Below are positions 51,157-59,207 of a stretch of 64,000 nucleotides of DNA, in pieces. The notes below the pieces were generated by a model that was given only the letters and a program-made list of their open reading frames with translations, did not search any database and was not told the DNA's origin. The stretch covers positions 5,332,001 to 5,396,000 of the forward strand of contig NZ_JACHMQ010000001.1 of NCBI RefSeq assembly GCF_014208105.1, in the 5' to 3' direction. Every line of letters starts with the position of its first letter. Within the stretch, counting starts at the first letter, position 1. This DNA comes from Actinomadura coerulea. GTDB lineage: Bacteria > Actinomycetota > Actinomycetes > Streptosporangiales > Streptosporangiaceae. The translations under genes were made by a program, and so were the position numbers.

Positions 51157-51414
51157 TCACTCCGCGCGGCTGCGCGGGGCGTCCTCCTTGGCGACCGACT
51201 TCTCGAACCTCTCGCGCTGCGAGCGCACGCCCCGCACGACGACGGCGGACATCCGGTCGCGCTGCGCGGACAGCAGGACGTAGCTGACGACGCCGCTGAT
51301 CAGCAGCGCCAGCAGCAGGAGCAGGAACCCGCGGGCCCCGAACAGCGCGAGCACCCCCGCGGTGACCGCGAAGATCACGGCCCGGGCCAGGGTGTAGAGG
51401 ATGACGGAACGCAT
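51157..51414 (-). CDS. DUF4229 membrane protein
   Basis: The 85-residue protein has two close helices (LYTLARAVIFAVTAGVLALF, GFLLLLLALLISGVVSYVLL) and a basic/acidic cytoplasmic tail (AQRDRMSAVVVRGVRSQRER). It matches the DUF4229 family, small actinobacterial membrane proteins usually encoded beside menG/menaquinone genes. No biochemical role is known. Confidence 0.88.
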   Translation of the reverse strand: MRSVILYTLARAVIFAVTAGVLALFGARGFLLLLLALLISGVVSYVLLSAQRDRMSAVVVRGVRSQRERFEKSVAKEDAPRSRAE

Positions 51415-51426
51415 GGCCCTTCGAGG

Positions 51427-52440
51427 TTATCCCCGGCCCTGACCGCCCTCGCCCCGGGGTCGGCTCAGCACGTCCAGCAGGAGGGCCGGGTCGACGTTGC
51501 CGCCGGACAGGATCGAGACGTAGGTACGGCCCTCGGGAAGCTCCGCGCGGTGGTAGAGGTAGGCGGCGGTGGCGACGGCGCCCGCCGGCTCGGCGATGAG
51601 GCGGGCCTCGCGGGCGAGGCGCCGCATCGCCTGCCGGATCTCGTCCTCGGTGACCGTGACGACGCCGTCGACGTGGGCGCGCATGTGCGCGTACGGCAGG
51701 TCGCCGATCCGCTGGACGCGCAGCGCGTCGGCGATGGTGCGGCCGGTCTCCTCCGCCGCCCACCCGACCGGACGCCCCGCCGCCATCGAGTCGCGGGCGT
51801 CCGCGGCGAGCTCCGGCTCGACGCCGACGATCCTCGCCTCCGGGCGCAGCGCCCTGACCGCGGCGGACACGCCGGCGATCAGGCCGCCGCCGCTGACCGG
51901 GACGAGCACGACGTCCACGTCCGGGCGGTCCTGGACGATCTCCAGCCCGGTGGTGCCCTGGCCGGCGATGACCCGGGCGTCGTCGTAGGGCGGGATCAGG
52001 GCGAAGCCGTGCGCGGCGGCGAGCTTGTCCGCGGTCTCGGCGCGGGCCTCGGCGGTCGGCTCGACGTGGACGACCTCGGCGCCGAGCGCGACGCACGCCT
52101 CGACCTTCACGACCGGGGCGGTGTGCGGCATGACCAGGACGGCCCTGATGCCGAGTGCGCGGGCCGCGTAGGCGACGGCCTGCGCGTGGTTGCCGCTGGA
52201 GTGCGTGACGACGCCGCGCTCGCGCTCCTCCGGGTCGAGGGAGGAGATGGCGGAGTAGGCGCCGCGCAGCTTGAAGGCGCCGACCGGCTGCAGCGACTCG
52301 GCCTTCACCAGCAGCGCGGGCGCGCCGGCGGCGGCCGGGGCGGGGTCGCGGGAGAACGGGACGAGCGGCGTCCGGACGGCGACGCCCGCGATGCGCTCGG
52401 CGGCCCGTTCGATCTCCGGCAGCGATACGAGGTCGGACAT
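51427..52440 (-). CDS. Threonine/serine dehydratase (PLP-dependent, fold type II)
   Basis: The 337-residue enzyme has the PLP-lysine region LQPVGAFKLRGAY, the SSGNHAQAVA substrate loop and the PVSGGGLIAG phosphate loop. It lacks the C-terminal ACT regulatory domain of biosynthetic IlvA, so it is a short catabolic-type threonine ammonia-lyase or serine racemase. It is divergent from bldC across a region with repeated GGTGATC words. The exact amino-acid preference is not determined. Confidence 0.9.
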   Translation of the reverse strand: MSDLVSLPEIERAAERIAGVAVRTPLVPFSRDPAPAAAGAPALLVKAESLQPVGAFKLRGAYSAISSLDPEERERGVVTHSSGNHAQAVAYAARALGIRAVLVMPHTAPVVKVEACVALGAEVVHVEPTAEARAETADKLAAAHGFALIPPYDDARVIAGQGTTGLEIVQDRPDVDVVLVPVSGGGLIAGVSAAVRALRPEARIVGVEPELAADARDSMAAGRPVGWAAEETGRTIADALRVQRIGDLPYAHMRAHVDGVVTVTEDEIRQAMRRLAREARLIAEPAGAVATAAYLYHRAELPEGRTYVSILSGGNVDPALLLDVLSRPRGEGGQGRG

Positions 52441-52510
52441 GCCCGGAGACTACTTCTCCGGCCGGTCGCGGGGGCCTCGGGGGCGTGACATGGCAGGTCA
52501 GCGGGGGTCA

Positions 52511-52556
52511 GGGTGATCACTGTGACCCATGCCGGAATCACCGTCCGTGATCACCC
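52511..52556. promoter_or_regulatory. Inverted repeat of GGGTGATCAC between dehydratase and bldC
   Basis: GGGTGATCAC (52511-52520) is mirrored by GTGATCACCC (52547-52556), each arm itself containing the palindrome GTGATCAC, with 26 bases between. A third partial word (GGTGATC) lies near 52576. The spacing of about three helical turns fits binding of two dimers of a regulator. The site sits in the divergent promoter region. Confidence 0.5.
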
Positions 52557-52675
52557 CTGTTCGGCGGACTACGGTCGGTGATCTTTTCCGAAAACAAGGG
52601 AGAAATCGGTCTTGACCCGCCACACTGTTAAACAGTCCACCCGCGCCGAGAGCGGGACAAAGGGGGAGAGAAGAC

Positions 52676-52879
52676 GTGGAAAGCACGAGCGAGCGCCTGC
52701 TGACTCCTGGAGAGGTCGCCGCCCTCTTCCGGGTCGACCCGAAGACGGTCACCCGGTGGGCCGCCGCGGGCCGGATCAGCAGCATCCGCACTCCGGGAGG
52801 CCACCGGCGCTTCCGCGAGTCGGAGGTGCACGCGCTGCTGCGCGGCGAGGAGCCCGTCGCCGAGCACTCGGCCCACTGA
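52676..52879 (+). CDS. bldC: BldC-type MerR-like small DNA-binding protein
   Basis: The 67-residue protein is nearly identical in pattern to BldC: LLTPGEVAALFRVDPKTVTRW, SSIRTPGGHRRFRE. It is a winged helix-turn-helix of the MerR type without an effector domain. In streptomycetes BldC binds direct repeats and controls the onset of development. The GTG start has AAAGGGGGAGA upstream. It stands as a single gene, followed by ~160 bases with a G+C-rich hairpin region and no other gene. Confidence 0.93.
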   Translation: MESTSERLLTPGEVAALFRVDPKTVTRWAAAGRISSIRTPGGHRRFRESEVHALLRGEEPVAEHSAH

Positions 52880-53037
52880 CCTGGGCACACGGCCCGGACC
52901 CCGGTCCTGAGCCCCCCGGACCGCCCGCCGAAGCAGTCCTTGGCCGAAGGCAGTCCTCGCCGGGCGGCCGGGGCGCCTCCCGCCCCGCCCCCGCTCACTC
53001 TCCGTGCTGATTTCTCCGGTGCCCGCTTCTCCGGTGC

Positions 53038-53307
53038 TCACTCCTCGGTGCCGCCCGCCTTCCACTCCTCGAACCGGCGGAGCAGGTCCGCGTCCTCGTC
53101 CCGCCAGCGGCGCCGCCGTTCCGCCAGTTCCTCCTCGGTGAGCGACTCGCCCAGCAACCGGTCGTAGTCGGGATCGTCCGGGCCGATCTCGACATAGGCG
53201 TCGGCGATGATCCGTCCCTCGCTCGCGTCGGGTCCGGACTCGCCGCCGTCGGCGAGGACGCTGTGGGGGACCCGGAGCGTGCCGTCGGGAAGCCGGATCA
53301 CGTACAT
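53038..53307 (-). CDS. Small acidic hypothetical protein (89 residues), downstream of the metalloprotease-like gene
   Basis: The protein starts with a short beta unit (YVIRLPDGTLRVPHSVLADG), then an acidic stretch (YVEIGPDDPDYDRLLGESLT) and a charged coiled helix (EEELAERRRRWRDEDADLLR). It has no signal peptide or membrane helix. It lies 50 bases downstream of the metalloprotease-like gene on the same strand, so the two are probably co-transcribed. No family is recognised. A small acidic partner (immunity or chaperone) is one possibility, but nothing in the sequence proves it. Confidence 0.75.
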   Translation of the reverse strand: MYVIRLPDGTLRVPHSVLADGGESGPDASEGRIIADAYVEIGPDDPDYDRLLGESLTEEELAERRRRWRDEDADLLRRFEEWKAGGTEE

Positions 53308-53357
53308 CGTCGATCACCTTCGCCGTCTGTCGTCGCGCGGCCTGTCATCTCGGCGTC

Positions 53358-54332
53358 CTAGATCCCGTACCTGCGGTTGAAGAAGAGCATGACCTCAAGG
53401 GCCGTGCGGATGTTGCCGGCGAGCATATCCACCAGGGCGGGGCGCTGCCGGGAGGAGATCGCGGCGAACGCGTCGGCGAAGAACTCGCGGCGGCCGAGCG
53501 CGTTCGGCTGCTTGTGGAACTCGCTCGCCAGATACGGCAGGCACTCCTCGTACAGCCGCCGGAAGGCGGGGCTGTCGGAGGTCCACTCGCCGTCGTCGCC
53601 GTCGATGTCGTCGAGCGCGTGGCCCACCTCGTGCAGCATCACGTCCGGCGTCGGGGACGGCCGGTCCCCCACCACGATCTTGCGGTCGCCGTACGCGCCG
53701 GCGCAGATGTCCCAGGTGGCGCGGCCCGAAGGCAGCGGGCGGTCGCGCAGGTGGCCCATGTCGTCGAGCTGCGGGACACCGCCGGGGCCGACGTAGATGC
53801 CGTCGAGGCCGCTCGCCAGCTTCTCCTTCAGCGGCTCCGGCAGCGACGCCAGGCTCTCCACCGCCCCGATCACCGCGTCCGGCGGCGGGCCCTCCCGGAC
53901 GTCCCACTGCCGGTGCAGGACGGCCTCCAGCACACCGCAGTCGCGGCGGCCGTCGGCGGCGTGCGGAGTTCCCGGCGGGCGGGGCTCCACCCGCGGCCGG
54001 TCGTCCTCCAGCTCGAAGTCGCTCCAGGAGTAGTCGCCCGAGCGCGGCCGGCCGTCCCCCCGCCGCCCGAGGCGCCCGGTCATCCCGCGCAGGCCGCCCG
54101 CCGTGTCGACGGGGCCCGCCTCCGGGCGCTCGGGCCCGAGCGCGTAGTCGTCGTCGCGGCCGGCCTTGCGGAACCGGCCGAACCGGTCGCGCGGCTGGTT
54201 GCTGCGCGGCCGCACCTGCCCCGAGTCGGGCGGGGACGGCGAGTAGGGGACCTCGTCGCCGGCCGCGTCCGCGCGGAACCGTCCGCCGCGGAACGTCTCC
54301 CGGGGCTTGCGGTGGACGCCTTTGAAGCGCAT
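53358..54332 (-). CDS. Putative zinc metalloprotease with HEVGH motif (anthrax lethal-factor-like toxin domain)
   Basis: The 324-residue protein has a ~125-residue Arg/Pro-rich, probably disordered N-terminus and a C-terminal domain. That domain carries LHEVGHALDDIDG (zinc motif HExxH, residues 234-238) and RREFFADAFA (Glu283 as a likely third zinc ligand), the arrangement seen in the anthrax toxin lethal-factor-type (ATLF/M34-like) fold. No signal peptide or membrane helix is present. Related domains occur as toxin parts of polymorphic secretion systems. The small acidic gene downstream is a candidate partner. The assignment to ATLF rests on the motif spacing only. Confidence 0.75.
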   Translation of the reverse strand: MRFKGVHRKPRETFRGGRFRADAAGDEVPYSPSPPDSGQVRPRSNQPRDRFGRFRKAGRDDDYALGPERPEAGPVDTAGGLRGMTGRLGRRGDGRPRSGDYSWSDFELEDDRPRVEPRPPGTPHAADGRRDCGVLEAVLHRQWDVREGPPPDAVIGAVESLASLPEPLKEKLASGLDGIYVGPGGVPQLDDMGHLRDRPLPSGRATWDICAGAYGDRKIVVGDRPSPTPDVMLHEVGHALDDIDGDDGEWTSDSPAFRRLYEECLPYLASEFHKQPNALGRREFFADAFAAISSRQRPALVDMLAGNIRTALEVMLFFNRRYGI

Positions 54333-54469
54333 CGGGCTCCTCTGTCAGCCGGACCCGCGGGGGTATCGGGCGGCGACCGCCGCCGGACCGGGTCCCTGAG
54401 GAAGGGTAAGCCGGAACCCGACTCTCCGTCATCCCGTGGAGTTGCGCGGCCGCGGCGCCGCACCGGGCG

Positions 54470-55474
54470 TCAGGCGTAGGAGTGCAGGCCGGAGAACATG
54501 TAGTTCACGCCGAAGAAGTTGAACAGCAGCGCGGCGAACGCGACCAGGGAGAGGATCGCGGCCTTGCGGCCCTTCCAGCCGGCGGTGGCGCGGGCGTGCA
54601 GGTAGGCGGCGTAGATGACCCAGGTGACGAAGGACCAGATCTCCTTGGGGTCCCAGCCCCAGTAGCGGCCCCACGCCTGGTCGGCCCAGATGGCGCCCAT
54701 GATGATCGCGGCCGTCCAGATCGGGAACGCGAACATCGTGACCCGCATCGACAGGCGGTCCAGGGCCTCCACCGACGGGACGCGCGACAGCACGCCGCCC
54801 GCCGCGGCCCCGCCGCGCGACTCGGCCCGCTCCTTCAGCAGGTACAGGATCGTCGCGGCGCCCGCGACGGTGAACGCGCCGGTCGCGACGATCGCGGCGG
54901 TCACGTGGATGGCGATCCAGTAGGAGTTCAGCGCCGGGCTGACCGGCCCCACCGAGTCGTACAGCCAGATGTTGGCGACGCCGAGGGCGACGACCGCGGC
55001 GGCCATGACGAACGCGCCGAGGAACCGCGCCTTGTAGCGGAACATGACGACCATGAACGCGGTGACGGCGGCGAACGAGATGGCGGTGAGGAACTCGTAC
55101 ATGTTCCCCCACGGCCAGCGGTTCGCGGCGAGCCCGCGGGTCACCAGGACGCCGAGCTGCGCGCCCCAGCCGAGCACGTTCAGCAGGACGGCGAGCCGGA
55201 TCCAGTCGACCCGGGAACGCCCGGAACCCTCGTCCGCCGCCCCCTCGCCCGCGGCCCCGGCGGCGGTGGTGCCGTCCGCGGCGTCCGCGGTGCCGGCCTC
55301 GGCCCCGGCGGCGCCCACCAGCACCTTCGCCCCGCTCTTCGCGGGGACGGCCTCCACCGCGCGGCGGCGGCCGAAGCCCATGTCGGCGGCGTAGGCGACC
55401 AGCGCGATGATGTACATCACCACGGTGGTCAGCATGAGCTTGTCGCTCAGGTTCGCGAGGTCGGCGTTGCTCAC
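54470..55474 (-). CDS. ccsB: Cytochrome c biogenesis protein CcsB (CcsA/ResC type)
   Basis: The 334-residue membrane protein has about eight helices and the tryptophan-rich heme-handling motif AWGRYWGWDPKEIWSFVTW, with conserved His residues on either side (AIHVTAAIVATG, YLHARATAGW). Residues ~40-90 are an Ala/Gly-rich insertion between helix 1 and 2. The GTG start at 55474 lies four bases after the resB stop. With ResB it forms the System II heme transport and attachment complex. Confidence 0.95.
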   Translation of the reverse strand: MSNADLANLSDKLMLTTVVMYIIALVAYAADMGFGRRRAVEAVPAKSGAKVLVGAAGAEAGTADAADGTTAAGAAGEGAADEGSGRSRVDWIRLAVLLNVLGWGAQLGVLVTRGLAANRWPWGNMYEFLTAISFAAVTAFMVVMFRYKARFLGAFVMAAAVVALGVANIWLYDSVGPVSPALNSYWIAIHVTAAIVATGAFTVAGAATILYLLKERAESRGGAAAGGVLSRVPSVEALDRLSMRVTMFAFPIWTAAIIMGAIWADQAWGRYWGWDPKEIWSFVTWVIYAAYLHARATAGWKGRKAAILSLVAFAALLFNFFGVNYMFSGLHSYA

Positions 55475-55478
55475 CTCG

Positions 55479-57134
55479 TCACTCCTTCGGTTCGGTCGCC
55501 GCACCCGAGGGGCCGTCGGCGGCGGGGGTCTCGCCGGGCTCGGATGCGGGCCCGTCCTGCGGACCGCGCAGCGCGGCCACGATGTCGTCGAACTCCGAGG
55601 TCGGGTTCCCCAGTGTGAGACCGCCGACCTCCACAACCGTACGCCCGCCCTCTCCGGCGCTCGCACGGACCCACACCCTGCGCCGGCGGACCATGAACGA
55701 GGTCGCCACGCCGAGCACCGCGAGGATGGCGGCGACCAGCGCGGGGATGCGGCCGGGGTCGCGGTTGACCGACAGGCTCGTCCACTCCCTGAGCCCGTCG
55801 AAGGTGACCGTGCCGGCGTCGCCGGGCAGCGTGAACGACTCCCCGGGCTCCAGCAGCTTCTGGCCGCCCTTGATCGGCTGGATCGTCTTGCCGACGCCCT
55901 CCAGCTTGTAGACCGACTGCGGGCTGCCGGAGTCCAGGCCGAGGTCGCCCTTGAAGGCCGTGATCGTGACGACCGGGCGCAGCGGCGCGGGGAACGCCGA
56001 GACGATCTGCTTGCCGTCCTCGCTCGCCACCGCGGTCGGCCACAGGATGGCGTAGAAGGCGAGCTGGTCGGGCTCGGCGTCGGGGACCTTGACGACGCCC
56101 TCGGACGTCAGGTTCCGCGGCTCCATCTCCAGGAACGGCACGGAGTCCTGGAAGGCGACGTTCCCCTTGGCGTCCCGGACGGTGAACACCGGCGCGTACC
56201 CGTGGCCGAGCAGGTACACCTTCGCGCCGCCGACCTTGAGCGGATGGTTGATCCGCAGGTCGTAGGGCTTGTTCCGGGCGTCCGGGCCCGACCGGTAGTG
56301 GATCTTGGCGTTGAACGCGGTGGCCTGGCCCCGCTTGGCGCCCTCGGCCTCGTACTCGGCCTTGAAGTCGTCCAGCGTGACCGTGAACGGGGCGAGCTCC
56401 CCGCCGCTGAACGCGCGGCCGGGCTGGAACTGGTCGTAGAGCCCGAGCGAGTTGGCGAACGTCTTGCCCTCGGTCAGCAGGACGTTGCCCCGGTAGCCGA
56501 ACAGGTTGCCGAGGCCGAGCGCGAACAGCAGCGCCAGCAGCGCGAGGTGGAAGAGCAGGTTGCCGGTCTCGCCCAGGTAGCCCTTCTCGGCGGACGCGGC
56601 GCCGCCGGACACGTCCACGCGGAAGCGCCGGGCGCGCAGCGCCGTGCGGGCCTCGGCGAGGACGTCCTCCGGGGAGGCGTCGGTCTCGTACGCCGCCGAC
56701 TGCGGCAGCCTCGCCAGGTTCCGGGGCGCCGCCGGCGGGCGCGCCCGCATCGACCTGTAATGCTTGACGGCGCGCGGGAGGACGCAGCCGGCGAGCGAGA
56801 CGAACAGCAGGATGTAGATGGCCGCGAACCAGGGGGCCGCGAACACGTCGAACATGGAGAACCGGTCGAGCCAGGGCCCGAGGCTCTCGTGCTTCTCCAG
56901 GTAGGCGGCGACCTTCTCGGGCGCCTGGCCCCGCTGCGGCAGGATCGAGCCCGGCACCGCGCCGAGCGCGACCAGGAACAGCAGGATCAGCGCGGTCCGC
57001 ATGGTGGTGAGCTGCCGCCACCCCCACCGCAGCCAGCCGAACGGGCCGATGCCGGAGGGGCGGGGCACCTCCTCGGGCGCCTGCCGCGCGGCGGGCGCCT
57101 CGGTGCCGGCGTGGTCGGTGTCGGTGTCAGTCAT
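55479..57134 (-). CDS. resB: Cytochrome c biogenesis protein ResB
   Basis: The 551-residue protein has the ResB pattern: three N-terminal helices (QLTTMRTALILLFLVALGAV, PWFAAIYILLFVSLAGCVL, LLFHLALLALLFALGLGNLF), a large extracytoplasmic domain, and a fourth helix near residue 470. The Lys-rich lead of classical ResB is replaced by a Pro/Glu-rich segment. It starts one base after the ccdA stop and precedes ccsB. Confidence 0.95.
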   Translation of the reverse strand: MTDTDTDHAGTEAPAARQAPEEVPRPSGIGPFGWLRWGWRQLTTMRTALILLFLVALGAVPGSILPQRGQAPEKVAAYLEKHESLGPWLDRFSMFDVFAAPWFAAIYILLFVSLAGCVLPRAVKHYRSMRARPPAAPRNLARLPQSAAYETDASPEDVLAEARTALRARRFRVDVSGGAASAEKGYLGETGNLLFHLALLALLFALGLGNLFGYRGNVLLTEGKTFANSLGLYDQFQPGRAFSGGELAPFTVTLDDFKAEYEAEGAKRGQATAFNAKIHYRSGPDARNKPYDLRINHPLKVGGAKVYLLGHGYAPVFTVRDAKGNVAFQDSVPFLEMEPRNLTSEGVVKVPDAEPDQLAFYAILWPTAVASEDGKQIVSAFPAPLRPVVTITAFKGDLGLDSGSPQSVYKLEGVGKTIQPIKGGQKLLEPGESFTLPGDAGTVTFDGLREWTSLSVNRDPGRIPALVAAILAVLGVATSFMVRRRRVWVRASAGEGGRTVVEVGGLTLGNPTSEFDDIVAALRGPQDGPASEPGETPAADGPSGAATEPKE

Positions 57135-57135
57135 C

Positions 57136-57879
57136 TCACATCACCGGTTCGAAGCCGCTGATCCACGACCTCAGCTCGATGGTCAGGTCACCCCACAGGC
57201 CGCTCACGAGCAGCACCCCGATGAGGACGAGCATCCCCCCGCCGATCCGCATGACCAGGGGGTAGTGGCGCTTCACGGCGCCGAACGCGCCGAGTGCCCT
57301 ACGGTAGGCGATCGCGGTGGCCACGAACGGCAGGCCGAGGCCCGCGCAGTACGCCAGCGACAGCAGCGCGCCGCGCCCGGCGCTGGCCTCGGTGATCGCC
57401 AGGCCCTGCACCGCGCCGAGCGTGGGGCCGATGCACGGCGTCCAGCCCAGCCCGAACAGGACGCCGAGCAGCGGCGCCCCGGCGAGCCCGGCCGCCGGGA
57501 GGCGCCCCGACTTCACCGTCCGCTGGAGCCCGGGGACGAACCCCATGAACGCCAGGCCGAACACGATCGTGATGACGCCGAGGACGCGGGTGATCGTGTC
57601 CTGGTACTCCAGCAGCCACCGCCCGAGCCCGCCGAAGACCGCGCCGTAGCTGACGAAGACGGCGCTGAACCCGGCGACGAACAGCAGGACCCCGGCGAGG
57701 AGCCGGCCCCGCCGCTGCTCGGCGAGATCGGCGCCGGTCATGCCCGTCACGTACGACAGGTAGCCCGGGACCAGCGGCAGGACGCACGGGGAGGCGAACG
57801 AGACGAGCCCGGCGAGGGCCGCCAGCGGCGCCGCCGCCACCAACGACCCGCTCACGACCGTCTCGTCCAGGGAGCTCAC
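57136..57879 (-). CDS. ccdA: Thiol-disulfide transport protein CcdA
   Basis: The 247-residue protein has six helices and the two conserved Cys: SFASPCVLPLVPGYLS and LGWTPCIGPTLGAV. It moves reducing equivalents from thioredoxin across the membrane to the TlpA/ResA protein. The GTG start overlaps the stop of that gene, so they are coupled. Confidence 0.96.
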   Translation of the reverse strand: MSSLDETVVSGSLVAAAPLAALAGLVSFASPCVLPLVPGYLSYVTGMTGADLAEQRRGRLLAGVLLFVAGFSAVFVSYGAVFGGLGRWLLEYQDTITRVLGVITIVFGLAFMGFVPGLQRTVKSGRLPAAGLAGAPLLGVLFGLGWTPCIGPTLGAVQGLAITEASAGRGALLSLAYCAGLGLPFVATAIAYRRALGAFGAVKRHYPLVMRIGGGMLVLIGVLLVSGLWGDLTIELRSWISGFEPVM

Positions 57880-58478
57880 TTCTCCGCGAGGACCTTGCCG
57901 ACCAGGGGGTCCAGCTTGGTGAACGTGGTCGCGCCGATGATGCGGGCGGCGACGCGGCCCTGCCGGTCCAGGACGAGCGTGCTCGGGATCGCGCTCGGCG
58001 GGACCTCCCGGAACGCCAGCGTGACGCGGCCGTCGGCGTCGAAGAGGCTGGGGTAGGTGACCTTGAACTTGCGCTCGAAGGCCTGCGCGTTGGGCTTGGA
58101 GTCCTTGAAGTTGACGCCGACGAACTCCACGCCCTGCGCCTTCTTCCCGTCGTAGACGTGCTGGAGGGACGGCGCCTCGCCCCGGCAGGGCGCGCACCAG
58201 GACGCCCAGAAGTTGACGACGACGACCTTGCCCTTGAGGTCGGCCAGCTTGAAGGACCCGCCGTCGAGCCGTTCGCCGGTGACGCTCGCGAGGCTCTTGC
58301 GCTGCGCCGCCTTGTACTCGGTCACGTTGCCGTCGCCGGAGATGAAGCGGTTGTCGCCGCCGTCGGGCCCGCCGCCCGCGGCGCCGGTGCCGGCGCAGCC
58401 CGCGAGCAGGCCGCAGAGCGCGACGGCGGCGCCCGCGCGGAACGGAGCGCGCGAGGGCGAGATGCGGCGGGGGTTCAC
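57876..58478 (-). CDS. resA: TlpA/ResA-like thioredoxin lipoprotein
   Basis: The 200-residue protein has a lipoprotein signal with lipobox LAGC (Cys28) and a thioredoxin-like domain with active site WCAPC (Cys95, Cys98) after VVVNFWAS, and a cis-Pro in PPSAIPSTLVLD. It should keep the apocytochrome c CxxCH cysteines reduced. It opens the resA-ccdA-resB-ccsB operon. The promoter region upstream contains a large palindrome. Confidence 0.94.
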   Translation of the reverse strand: MNPRRISPSRAPFRAGAAVALCGLLAGCAGTGAAGGGPDGGDNRFISGDGNVTEYKAAQRKSLASVTGERLDGGSFKLADLKGKVVVVNFWASWCAPCRGEAPSLQHVYDGKKAQGVEFVGVNFKDSKPNAQAFERKFKVTYPSLFDADGRVTLAFREVPPSAIPSTLVLDRQGRVAARIIGATTFTKLDPLVGKVLAEK

Positions 58479-58522
58479 GTGCCCCTCCTAGGTGGTACTA
58501 CAAGGCGTTCGGTACAAGGCGT

Positions 58523-58549
58523 GTTTGTACTACAGGATGTAGTACAAAC
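58523..58549. promoter_or_regulatory. 12+12 bp perfect inverted repeat upstream of the cytochrome c biogenesis operon
   Basis: GTTTGTACTACA (58523-58534) and TGTAGTACAAAC (58538-58549) are perfect complements separated by GGA. Related half-words (GTACTACAAGG from 58495; GTACAAGG near 58512) lie between it and the operon start at 58478. The TACTACA-N3-TGTAGTA core recalls operators of BlaI/MecI/CopY-type repressors, which are often linked to ccdA/resA genes. It could also terminate the upstream gene. Confidence 0.6.
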
Positions 58550-58561
58550 TTAGCGGTGCGG

Positions 58562-59200
58562 TCAGGCACCCGCGACACTGGGGCCCTTCGCGATCCCGGA
58601 GGCGGGCTCGCAGTAGGCGACCTCCACGAGTTTGCCGCCCTCGAACGTCAGGCTCGTGAGGCTGGCGAGCGAGCACTCCCGGCGGGCCGGGTGGTGCCAG
58701 AGGCGGCGGCGCTCGGCGGACAGCCGCAGGATCCAGATCGGCAGCTGGTGGCTGACGCAGACGGCCTCGTGGCCGCGCGCCGCCTCCCGGGCCCGGATGA
58801 CGGCGGCGCGCATCCGGGCGGCGAGCAGCTTGTACGGCTCGCCCCAGGACGGCCGGAACGGGTTGACGAGGTGGCGCCAGTGCTCGGGGCGGCGCAGCGA
58901 GCCGGTCCCGGCCCCGAACGTGAGCCCCTCGAAGTGGTTGCCGGCCTCGATCAGACGGTCGTCCACCGTGACGGGCAGGCCGAGCGAGTCGGCCAGCGGC
59001 GCGGCCGTCTCCAGCGCCCGCTGCATCGGGGAGGAGAACAGCGCGGTGACATCCCGGTCGGCGAACCACCGGGAGGCGGCCTTCGCCATGAGGACGCCGT
59101 CCTCGCTCAGGCGGTAGCCGGGCAGCCGCCCGTAGAGGATGCCCTCGGGGTTGTGCACCTCGCCGTGCCGCAGGAGGTGAACGATCGTCGTGTCAGTCAT
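58562..59200 (-). CDS. Histidine phosphatase family protein (phosphoglycerate-mutase-like)
   Basis: The 212-residue protein has the RHG motif at the N-terminus (HLLRHGEV, nucleophile His12), SSPMQRALETAAPLA and the second His in AVCVSHQLPIWI, typical for the branch of small phosphatases. There is no signal peptide. It lies upstream of resA on the same strand with an 83 bp gap. Its substrate is unknown. Confidence 0.93.
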   Translation of the reverse strand: MTDTTIVHLLRHGEVHNPEGILYGRLPGYRLSEDGVLMAKAASRWFADRDVTALFSSPMQRALETAAPLADSLGLPVTVDDRLIEAGNHFEGLTFGAGTGSLRRPEHWRHLVNPFRPSWGEPYKLLAARMRAAVIRAREAARGHEAVCVSHQLPIWILRLSAERRRLWHHPARRECSLASLTSLTFEGGKLVEVAYCEPASGIAKGPSVAGA

Positions 59201-59207
59201 GGCGTCG

